From positions 154,001 to 218,000 of the forward strand of contig JAOTOM010004622.1 in assembly GCA_034440615.1 (NCBI GenBank): a DNA stretch of 64,000 bases, in the 5' to 3' direction. Both the position numbers and the translations under genes were made by a program. Shown here piece by piece: positions 48,401 to 60,400 of this stretch (position 1 is its first letter; every line of letters begins with the position of its first letter). The notes under the pieces were generated by a model. The model was not told where the DNA came from, did no database searches, and worked only from the letters and a program-made list of their open reading frames with translations. The stretch is from Ashinkailepas kermadecensis (Eukaryota; Arthropoda; Thecostraca; Neolepadidae).

Positions 48401-51400
48401 TGGCCCACCGCTCGAGCCGTGACTGCGCCAGCGGTGTGTATAGAGAGGAGCCGCGCCGGAAACCGTCCAGTGTGCCGTACTGTCCCGGGCCCGACGGCGA
48501 CATCGCGCTGCGCAGCTGCTCAAACTGGCGCTCATACTCCTGCCGCTGCTGCTCCAGCGCCACTGGAGACACATGACCACCGGTCACATCTGCCGCTCCA
48601 GCGCCACTGGAGACACATAACCACCGGTCACATCCGCCGCCCCAGCGCCACTGGAGACACATGACCACCGGTCACATCTGCCGCTCCAGCGCCACCAGAG
48701 ATACGGAACCACCGGTCACATCCGCCGCCCCAGCGCCACTGGAGACACATGGCCACCGGTCACATCTGCCGCTCCAGCGCCACCAGAGATACGGAACCAC
48801 CGGTCACATCCGCCGCCCCAGCGCCACTGGAGACACATGACCACCGGTCACATCTGCCGCTCCAGCGCCACCAGAGATACGGAACCACCGGTCACATCCG
48901 CCGCCCCAGCGCCACTGGAGATACATAGCCACCGGTCACCTCTGCCGCTTCAGCACTACCGCAGATACAGAAACACCGGTCACAACGGCCGCTCCAGCAC
49001 CACTGAAGACGAGACCATCTGTCACATCTGCCGCCCCAGCGCCACTAGACACCTTATATACACACCAGTCACAACTGCCGCTCCAGAGCCACTGAAGACA
49101 AAACCATCTGTCACATCTGCCGCTCCAGTGCCACTGGCCACTGACGACATGAAACCACCGGTCACATCTGCCGCTCCAGCACCATTAGAGATACGGAACC
49201 ACCGGTCACATCTGCCGCTCCAGCACCATTAGAGATACGGAACCACCGGTCACATCTGCCGCTCCAGCACCATTAGAGATACGGAACCACCGGTCACATC
49301 TGCCGCTCCAGCGCCACTAGAGATACGGAACCACCGGTCACATCTGCCGCTCCAGCACCATTAGAGACACGGAACCACCGGCCAGAACCGGATCTCACTT
49401 CTACATCTCTGGTGTCCCGTATCATTATACAAACCATTCTGAACACAGCATACAGGCATAAAGTTGCAGAAAGAAAAAACAAAGGCACAACCACACCTGC
49501 GAGGATGGAGGGAATCCATAAGACATGTCCCATTCATACTGTACATTGATGTACCATGTGGTATGCAGGGAATAAGGAGATACAAGCACACTAAGCCATA
49601 GCTGTGTAGAGAGCGATTGCTGGTAGCTTGCGCAGTCGTCAGTCAGTCAGCTGCGCCGGGTGTCAGACGTCTGGCCGCGCCACCAGCCGGTTAGCCGGCC
49701 CCTCCGCCGGTCACTACTCACTCTCCTTGTCCTGCTGGTGATGGTGCTCCAGCCGCTGAATCGCCGACTGGATCGGGTTGTCTCCCAGCTCCTTCATCAC
49801 CAGCTCCTCACGAGCGAAATCGTAGTCTAAAATTTGCGCCGGTGTCTGGGGTTCTGCGCTGGCAGTACTTCCTGTTGGACACAAAAATAGCACACGTACA
49901 GATAATCTGATATTACCACATGCCGCCACGTGGGTAACCACGTGACCAGCACAAAGCGATCAAAATGAGCATAGTGGTTCTGGGGAAGAGCACTTGAACA
50001 TTTTCTAACATTCAACTGGTTAGTTAATAACAGATGATACAAAATAGGGATTTGCTTTGCATTACAGGGAATCATCACGTCCTTACAAATAGCGAAGCAT
50101 TGAGTAGATGTCATAGCTAGGAAGCAATGATAGCATTTTAGATAAGCGACTCGTCCTGGTCGCTGTTCATCTTCGCACTAGGCGAGGGACAGATGTGAGG
50201 ATGACAGATGCCAATCGTGTTAAATGGCCGCGAAGGGCTGGAGGAGAAGGGGGCTGATACGCAGACACTGGCATAAAACAGTCGACAAACAGCTGATGCG
50301 AATCAGCTTTAAGTGCTTCAGCAAATCACGTGGAGTATGTGGAATATACTGCAACATACGACCCCGCCGGGTGCTGAATTGACATCCTTCCAACCAAAAT
50401 TATGTCTAAATATTATGCTCTTTAATACACGAATTGATCAACGCACCAATAAATTCCATGATGCAGTTTATATCGCACGCTGTTTGGAAATCCCATACAG
50501 TATCAAAATGAGTGCATGTGCTTTTTCCCACAAAGCTCAGCTGTACCAGGTTAGAGCAGCAAGATAACGGCTTTTTATCCCGAGCGTCCAACTTTCAGGT
50601 TTCCAAAAATCCTGAAAATCGTTGCCTTCTCCGACGGCCGCAACGGACAAGTTCTCGACTGCCATACGTGGAAAGTTGATGCGCAGCAGCTCTTACCACC
50701 GACGCATGGGCAACTGATGCGGACAAACTCTCATCACTGACGCGTGGGCATTAATGCGGACCTGCTCTTACCACCAAGTGGACAATTGACACGGACCAGC
50801 TTTCTCAATTGACAAACGACCTCTTACCGCCGGCGCATGGACAATTGACACGGACCAGCTCTTACCACCGCGGACAATTGACCGGCCAGCTCTTACCGCC
50901 GACGCGTGGGAAATTGACACGGACCAGTTCTTACCACCGGCGCGTGGACAATTGACACGGACCAGCTCTTACCACTGGCGCGTGGACAATTGACACAGAC
51001 GACCTCTTAGCCGACCGTGGACAATTGACACGGACCAGCTCTTACCACTGGCGCGTGGACAATTGACGCGGAAGAAGTGGTTGTTTCCCCAGAGCAGCCT
51101 GTCGCCGTGCTGCAGCTGTTGGCGCCTCGTCACCTGGGAGCCGTTGACGCAGCAGCGCGCGCCTTCCACCGGCACCATGTAGAGCGCGCCGGCCTCCACG
51201 ATCAGCCGACAGTGCTCCGGCTGGATACCCAGGCCTGACAACTGGATATCGGTGCCGCCCGGTGCATTCGGCAGACCAACCACGGTGTGGTCCTGTGGAC
51301 CACAGACGGAGAGGTCAGGTCAGACCAGATCAGGTAACATGTCAGTACGTGCATCCACAAGCCACGTCGGGGCGTAAGTGTCAGCGAACTACCGAAATTA

Positions 51401-54400
51401 AACTGTGACCAACAATGAGCCTGTAGGGCGGGTAGATGGGATATTTACCGAACACCTAGCCCTCCCCCTCCTTTTGTAGAAGTGATGGTATGCTGATATC
51501 CTCAGCATTCATTGTCAATAGCACAGAGTCGTAACGTAGCAGGAAGATAGCGAAATTGAGATAACGATAAGTGGCCATCCACTCCAGGTTATCTTCTGAG
51601 GAGGAAATGACATTGAAAACATCAGAGTCTCGACTCCCTCTCCATGTTCCACATCATTATAATTATTAATGGTTCACTACGTACCTTGAGGTAATAAACT
51701 AGCATCTCGTTTAACGATGGGTCGGCATTTAAATTAACTAGATAAAACTTGTTCTTCTGCACGGATATCCCGACTGATTGCACGCTAATTCCCATCTTCT
51801 CCAGCGCCTGCTGCCTTTCTTGCTGCACCCGATCTGCCACAGGGGACCACTGTCAGCATAGGTCACGATCTCTTGCTGAACTCGACCTGTCACATGTGTC
51901 ACTGTCAGCTGAGGTCAGACTCTCTTGCTGCATCCCACCTGCCACAGGAGTCACTATCAGTAGAGGTCACACTCTTCTGCTGCACTCGACCTGCCACATG
52001 GGTCACTGTCAGTAGAGGTCACAGTATCCTGCTGCACCTGACCTGCCACAGGGGTCACTGTCAGAGAGGTAACACTTTCCTGCCGCACCTGACCTGCCAC
52101 AGGCGGCACTGTCAGCCGAGGTCAGACTCCCCTGCTACACAGAACCTGACACAGGTGTCACTGTCAGCATAGGTCGCGATCTCCTGTGCACTCGACCTGC
52201 CACAGGGGTCACTGTCAGTGGAGGCAACACTCTCCTGCTGCACTCAACCTGCCACAGGGGTCAGTGGCCGTCGAGGTGAAGCTCTCCTGCTGCACCCGAT
52301 CTGCCACAGGGGTCAGTGGCCGTCGAGGTGAAGCTCTCCTGCTGCACTCAACCTGCCACAGGGGTCAGTGGCAGTCGAGGTGAAGCTCTCCTGCTGCACT
52401 CAACCTGCCACAGGGGTCAGTGGCAGTCGAGGTGAAGCTCTCCTGCTGCACTCAACCTGCCACAGGGGTCAGTGACAGTCGAGGTGAAGCTCTCCTGCTG
52501 CACCCGATCCGCCACTCTTATGTCACACGACTCAAGACTGCAGGAGCCATTGCAGGTCAGCCATCACATATATCGACGTGTGATGTGAGCTGTGACGTGT
52601 GACGTGTGAGCTTCCCCAGCGAATGAGCACGGTGAATAGCGAACCTGTCTTCTGGAGCTTCTCCTCCCATGTCTCAGACATTTGCCGCATTATCTTCTCG
52701 TTCTCAGTCAGCTTCTCTCGCAGGTTGACGCCACCGGAATCGTCGCAGTCTTCGACCGTATCGCCTGACTTCAGCCGCTGCAAACACAGGCACGGTCATG
52801 CGTGACGCAGCGGCCACAGTCCCGGGAACCACATAATACAGCGGCCCATGACAAAAAACACATGGTATGGTGGTCAGGGGAAAGAGTTGCACGATACCGC
52901 GGTCAGTGACAAGAGGCACATGATACCGTGGTCAGTGACAAGAGTCACATGACACGATGGTCATCGACAACCAAGTGATGCATTGGTCAGAGACAAGAAC
53001 TAAACGACATAGTAGTCAGAGGCAGCAATCACATTATAATAGTCAGAGGCAGCAACCACGTGATACATCGTTGCTCAACTTAGCATGGGCATAGGAACGA
53101 TTTTTATAAAGTTGGTGGAACCAAGCTGAATTTGAACACTTTCACAAGGGTCCCTCAAAAATCCCCTCAACTGTCCAAATGAAGAACCAAGTTGTTTTGG
53201 AATATTGAAAGACGGGAATATCACAGGATAGGCAGTGAATGATGAAAAACCAGAGACAAGTACGTCACTTTAGTCACCTGCATTTTACATTATTGATCAC
53301 GTAGTTATCGTGGCTGCCCACACTTTCTATGTGCGAAAATAAAAGCTTAAGGCAGGGATGAAAAATATATTTCCATGAACTCTCAATTTCCAGATGACAT
53401 TGTAAATTATTATACACTGACTTTCACGCTACCACTTTCCGTGCCTCACTGGAAAGTCAGTGGTTAATTTCACGCTTGACTTGACCTGTGATTTAATCAT
53501 GATACAATATGATAATCGTCTCATGATATATAATATAAAATAATCATGATACCAAAATAACATTCTGGTGCCCTCTAATGTAAATGTATGGTGGTATTCA
53601 TCGCCGTTTTAATCAACTCGATTCGTCAATTGGCTTTGGAGACGGGGCACTGTGGTTGGTTGGTTGGTGATTGGTTTTACGACACGTCGACCGTTGAGTC
53701 ATATAGCGTCGCCAATCTCTCACGCCGATTGGTCGCAGGCGAAGAGTAGCGACAGGTGAGATTCGAACCCACAATCTTTCGATTGCGAGACGAGCATCTT
53801 ACCCCTAGACCACTCGTCCCCTACGGGACACTGTGGGGGGGCTCCTAAGTGGCATCCAGTTAATGACGCCACCAGACCTGCAAATGTCTATGCCCCAGTG
53901 AATGCCGCGTTAATGACTTCCTGCAATCGGGAGAGACACCTGTTTAGTGGGAGACGAGAGTGTACCGCTGCTATGCAAGGCTACCGATTAGTCTAGTCAT
54001 GCTAAGCTTATACCAACTTCAATTCTATTTGCTCGTAAACAGCACGGAATAAAGCATGTACCGCCATATACTAAAACCATCTTGCATGCTAAGCAACACG
54101 GGGTTTGGCCTGGCTACTGCACAGCTATCATTTGCCACGTCATGTATTGGAGCTTGGGTGGGATGGGAGACTTCCAGCTACAAGAGCTGATCTATTCAAC
54201 AAGCGAACGAATAATTGACATGCTCTTCAGAGTTAAGGGATCGTCGTTGCCTTTCAGCACCTACTGAGAAGGCTTGGTCCTGCGGCTGGGGTTGTCAGTC
54301 CTCCTGGTAGCAGTGACTGTCCAGTCTGCTCGAGGGTACCCGGCTGAAGCTGTCAGGCCTCCTGGTAGCCGTGACTGTCCAGTCTGCTCGGGGGTGCCGG

Positions 54401-57400
54401 CTGGAGTTGTCAGGCCTCCTGGTAGCCGCTCGACTGTCCAATCTGCTCGGGGTACCCGCTGGAGATGTCAGGCTTCCTGGTAGCCGCTCGACTGTCCAGT
54501 CTGCTCGGGGGTGCCGGCTGGAGCTGTCAGGCCTCCTGGTAGCCGCTCGACTGTCCAGTCTGCTCGGGGGTGCCGGCTGGAGTTGTCAGGCCTCCTGGTA
54601 GCCGCTCGACTGTCCAGTCTGCTCGGGGGTGCCGGCTGGAGTTGTCAGGCCTCCTGGTAGCCGCTCGACTGTCCAGTCTGCTCGGGGTACCCGGCTGGAG
54701 CTGTCAGGCCTCCTGGTAGCCGCTCGACTGTCCAGTCTGCTCGGGGGTGCCGGCTGGAGATGTCAGGCCTCCTGGTAGCCGCTCGACTGTCCAGTCTGCT
54801 CGGGGGTACCCGGCTGAAACTGTCAGGCCTCCTGGTAGCCGCTCGACTGTCCAGTCTGCTCGGGGGTGTCTAGCTGGAGCTGTCAGGCTTCTTGGTAGCC
54901 GCGACTGGTGCATTCTGCCCGGAGGGTGCTGGGCATGCCCGACAATATTCGCTTCACGTGTTTGGGAGTCTCGATGGTCGCTTACGGCTGGATCAGGGGT
55001 CGCCCACCGCGCTGGCGACGATTTGTTGAACAGGGCGGAAGAGATGCAGCGTTTCATATCCGCAACGCTGGTCCACTGCCGAAGTGATGAAAAACCCGAC
55101 AGATCTGATAACCAGGATCGTGCTTGCTGCCATGCTCGTGCAATTTCCGCCCCGCTTCCGGGGCAGCACTGGTTGTCACAGTCAGACGGAATGTCGCATG
55201 CCAAGGCAGAGCCCAGACCTCTGGGCAGTCAGCTGGAGACGAGTGTTCTGATTACCACTGGAGAGCGGGGTCAAAAGGTGCTTCTAGTGCTGGAGCGCTT
55301 TGGTTCCCGGTGTTTACAACATAAATACACTTCGTATTGGCATACCTGCAACAGCCTAACCTAATCTAACTTCATGTTACTAAACCAAGCAATTCAAAAT
55401 CCACAGCCATGCGGCTTTTGTGCTCTGGGCCTTTGGTCCGGGCAGCTGCCTGAGTAGCTGGGTGTGCGCCAGGCGCTCCGTCGTCACGCAGTCTGCATCT
55501 GCGTCGCTGCCGTCCGCCGTAACCGTGTTAACTTCGCCTGTTCAGTGTTCCCTGCATATTCGCCCAGTACGAACGGTGCATCTGTTGATTGTGCCGTGAG
55601 CCGAGTAAGTTCGACGCAATCAAAAGCTGTCGGGTGTCCGCTATTAACAAAACCCGACCACGGATCAACGCCCATGCGACTAGGTCAGCGCGCTGCGTAT
55701 ATAGCCGACTGTATCGAGCACAATCGTCCGTGTAGACTCGGTCCAAAGCCACCCTGATCGCTACACAAAAAGCCGCTTCGGGAGATATGGCGATAATACT
55801 GTGTGCTTCCCATGCTTTCATCATATTAAGCCAGGAGTCACTAAGTGAGAGGGTGCTTTCCCCTGTATTTTTATCTTGAATAGTGCTGGAACTGCCGCCG
55901 CTACTGAGCTCAAATGTTGGGCATCTTCAAATGAACAACAAGGCCATGCATTATAAAAAAGGAGCCATATCGCAGGTTAGGTGAATATGACGTCACGGAG
56001 TCATTGACATACGCTCACACTTCGGTACTAATTCTCCGATTAATGGAATGTTAAAATGAATAAATGCGCGTGACTGAGAACACATTTAAATTCGGCTACA
56101 ACATCGCCAAGTGCGTCAGGTCAATCTGACCAATCGATAACATGATTCAAGGTCATATTAAACCAAACGTGTGTACGCTTTGCATGCGTGGCTCTCTCGT
56201 GACCCGTAAATGTTTGGATTCACTGATGACAATTAAAGACGACATAGAGCTGCTTGTATACCGTGACGTGATGTACAGTGTGGCAGAACTGGGATGAAGG
56301 TTTGAGCTCTTTTTAGTTACATATACGACTATATAATACCGATTTTCTTATCCGGCGCGTATTTTTTTACTGAGAAACATTCATCGCTTGCCGTAGATGT
56401 ATGCAAATGCACGGTGACCCCACATGACCGCATTTGACCCCAACCTGAATTGACCACATGCATGTGATGCATATAAGTGACAGTACTTGCCATTTTGCTT
56501 CCCATTATTCCTAGTCACACACCACCCATATACAAACCACTTGGCTGACATATTTTAGAGCTGAACAGTGGTCGATAATATTGAAACGTCTTGCATGACC
56601 TGACCTGTGGCATCATCTGTAACATCGAGGTGAACAAAACTAAATCTGACTCGATTGATGTTCCTGAAATATCCAATGCACTTGAATTCATTTTGATCCG
56701 TCTCGTGATTCCAGAGCAGAGGGAGGGGAGGATGGAGGTGGGGGCAAAGAGCCCGCTCGCCAGTGACCGGAAATTGGGAGAGCACGGCAGTTCTGCCGGG
56801 CTAACGAGCACGTGGGCAACTGAAGGTGTCCTAACTTTAGATGAAAACAATCGCCAGCCTTGAATAGTGGCAGCACAATCGGCTCCTTTCACTCAGCCAG
56901 CGCCTCTTCTGATCTCACGCTAACTACTGACCTGACAACGATCACGGTCACGGTGTGACGGCATTGGTTCGGGGGGAGGGGGGCGTTATAACCCCTACCA
57001 TCTCCAGAATCATCCGACGGATCAAGTCGATTCAGACGGTCATCATTAGCCCTATGCCATGTTGCGTTCGGGAACACCAAACTATCGTCTTCCGAGGGTT
57101 ACTGGTGATGCCAAATGTCGAATAAATTGTCACACTAGCATAGCTCCACCCGTTCATGGCCTTCCTCGTGCTGTTTTAGCAGCAGCGCCGATCAGACTCA
57201 CCACGAGCTGGACGCGCAGCTGCTCAACCTCGTCGCGCAGTTCTCGAATGATGCGAGCGTTCGGATCCTCGTTGACGACGGCATGGTTCACGATCCGCTT
57301 TGCTCGGTCAGCGTACCTGCGAACATGCTGCGATATCACGGGGTGGTCCGGTCCGACCACCCATCACAGGGTAGCCCCGTTCAGTCCACCCAGTCATGGG

Positions 57401-60400
57401 GTGGTCCGGTCCGACCACCCATCACAGGGTAGCCCCGTTCCGTCCACTCAGTCATGGGGTGGTCCGGTCCGACCACCCTATCACTGGGTGGTGGCCCAGC
57501 TCCGTCCACCACATTACAGGATGGCCCAGCTCCGTCCACCACATTATAGGGGGGCCCAGCTCCGTCTACCACATTACAAGGTGGCCCAGCTTCAGTTAAA
57601 AATTATTCGCGAAATATAAAATATGGAATATACCACTTAATGAACACATAATTGACATCCTTCCCAAAGAAGTATCGCCATCGTGCTTCTTGGTGCGTGT
57701 TTGTTAAGTCTGCATGCCTCGTTTCTAACTGTATCCCGTTCACAATTATCAAAATTGTGCTCACCATAACGGATCTGAGATCGCGATAAAGAACATCCCG
57801 TACCGCAATTTCATGTGAAGAGATTACCTAGATGTGCTATGCTATACAATCCCAGTTTATAGCATAGGTGTTTGCATCGTTATCGTTGATATCGGTATCT
57901 CCAGATAAGGTGCCCTTCAAAACACGCAACACGGGAAGTCATATGTACGCAATTATCTCAACACTGGGTTTGCTGGACTTAACACGATTATAAATAGCAT
58001 TACTTCCATGACGATTTCGACATCCTGCCGTACTCGTTTCGACATCTCACACCTAACGAGAAATCATTATTTTAACGCTGCCCAGCTTTGTCAACCACAT
58101 CACAGGGTAGTCCAGTTCCATGCACCCAGTCATTGGGTGGCCCAGCTCCGTCCACCACATTACAGGACAGTCCAGTTCCATCCACCGCATTATAGGGTGG
58201 CCCAGCTCCACCCACCACATTATATGGTGGCCCAGCTCCGTCCACCACATTACAGGGTGGCCCAGCTCCGTCCACCACATTACAGGACAGTCCAGCTCCG
58301 TCCACCACATTACAGGGTGGCCCAGCTCCGTTCACCACATTACAGGGTGGCCCAGCTCCGTCCACCACATTACAGGGTGGCCCAGCTCCGTCCACCACAT
58401 TACAGGACAGTCCAGCTCCGTCCACCACATTACAGGGTGGCCCAGCTCCGTTCACCACATTACAGGGTGGCCCAGCTCCGTCCACCACATTACAGGGTGG
58501 CTCAGCTCCGTCCACCACATTACAGGGTGGCCCAGCTCCGTCCACCACATTACAGGGTGGCCCAGCTCCGTCCACCACATTACAGGGTGGCCCAGCTCCG
58601 TCCACCACATCACAGGGTGGCCCAGCTCCGTTCACCACATTACAGGGTGGCCCAGCTCCGTCCACCACATTACAGGGTGGCCCAGCTCCGTCCACCACAT
58701 TACAGGGTGGCCCAGCTCCGTCCACCACATCACAGGGTGGCCCAGCTCCGTCCACCACATTACAGGGTGGCCCAGCTCCGTCCACCACATTACAGGGTGG
58801 CCCAGCTCCGTCCACCACATTACAGGGTGGCCCAGCTCCGTCCACCACATTACAGGGTGGCCCAGCTCCGTCCACCACATTACAGGACAGTCCAGCTCCG
58901 TCCACCACATTACAGGACAGTCCAGCTCCGTCCACCACATTACAGGGTGGCCCAGCTCCGTCCACCACATTACAGGACAGTCCAGCTCCGTCCACCACAT
59001 TACAGGGTGGCCCAGCTCCGTCCACCACATTACGATGTTGATTTCATTGATAGTGATATTGTTTTCAATTATATCAGAAAAATAAAGACAAACAAGGCAG
59101 CAGGACCCGATGGAATTTATGCTAGGGTATTGCGGGAAGCTGAAAAGGAAGTGGCAATTCCACTTAGTATAATATTTTGTAGATCAGTTTCGCAAAATGA
59201 AATTCCAACAGATTGGAAAAGGGCAAATGTAGTTCCTATTTTCAAGAAAGGAGAAAGAGGGAAAGTTGAAAACTATAGGCCAGTAAGCCTCACATCCCTA
59301 GTCTGCAAGGTACTCGAATCAATTATCAAGGATAGAATAGTTAGTTTTCTGGAAGGAAACAAATTGATTCAAGATACTCAACATGGGTTTAGAAAAGGGC
59401 GATCGTGCCTCACAAATCTCTTGTACTTTTTTAATTTTGCTACAGAACAATTTGATCAGGGAAATCAGGTTGATGTAGCATATCTTGACTTTAGTAAGGC
59501 CTTTGACAAGGTACCCCATAAACGGTTAATGATGCAGCTTCAGGTCCATGGTATTGCAGGTAGCATCCTAAAATGGATAGAGTTGTGGCTTTCAGATAGA
59601 CAGCAGAGAGTGATGCTAAATGGTACAAAGTCATCATGGCAAAATGTTCTTAGTGGAGTCCCCCAGGGGTCGGTACTGGGGCCACTATTGTTCATTATAT
59701 ATGTGAATAGCATTGAATGTGGCCTAAGAAGTAAGGTTTTGAAATTTGCGGATGATTTGAAGATCTTTAGGGCAATAACAGGGCAAAATGAGCAGGTTTT
59801 GCTGCAGAAAGACTTAGACGAGCTAGTGAAGTGGTCCGAAAAATGGCAAATGAAGTTTAATTTTGATAAGTGCAAAGTCATGCATGTAGGTAGGCAGCAT
59901 ATGAAGGCTCCATACTTGATGGGTGGCCAAGTATTATCTGTGACTCAGCAGGAGAAGGACTTAGGTGTTATTTTGAACACAAAATTGGGGGCATCAGAAC
60001 AGACCAAAGAAGCCAGGAAGAAGGCACTAAGAATGCTTGGGGCAATACAGAGGAATGTGTCATACAAAAGTGAGGAGGTCATCAGGAAGCTTTACTGTGC
60101 ATATGTCAGGCCACATTTGGAATACTGTGTCCAAGCATGGTCCCCTAGTTATGAGAAAGATTGTTGGCTTTTAGAGAGAGTACAAAAGAGGGCAACAAAA
60201 ATGGTTAATGGTATAGGCAACCTGGAATATGAGGAAAGACTGAAGAAATTGAACATGTTTTCACTTAGATATAGAAGGCTGAGAGGAGATCTCATCGAGG
60301 TTTTTAAATTTGTTCATGGTCAGGAACAGGGATATCTCAGGGAAATGTTTGAATTTAACAGAAATGATGCAATTAGAGGTCATCAATTCAAAATTAAAGT

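Noticed and set aside
54145..54175. A 5S rRNA-like stretch (gcttgggtgggatgggagac)
   Set aside because: Only ~20 bases resemble the 3' part of 5S; no other part of the gene is present.
54704..55204. 166-codon minus-strand frame
   Set aside because: Half of it is the 59-bp minisatellite and the rest matches no domain I recognise; it lies in an intron whose flanking exons already join in phase.
58072..59085. Several 300-codon frames on both strands
   Set aside because: Product of the 30-bp minisatellite; only the reverse transcriptase part beyond 59034 is real.
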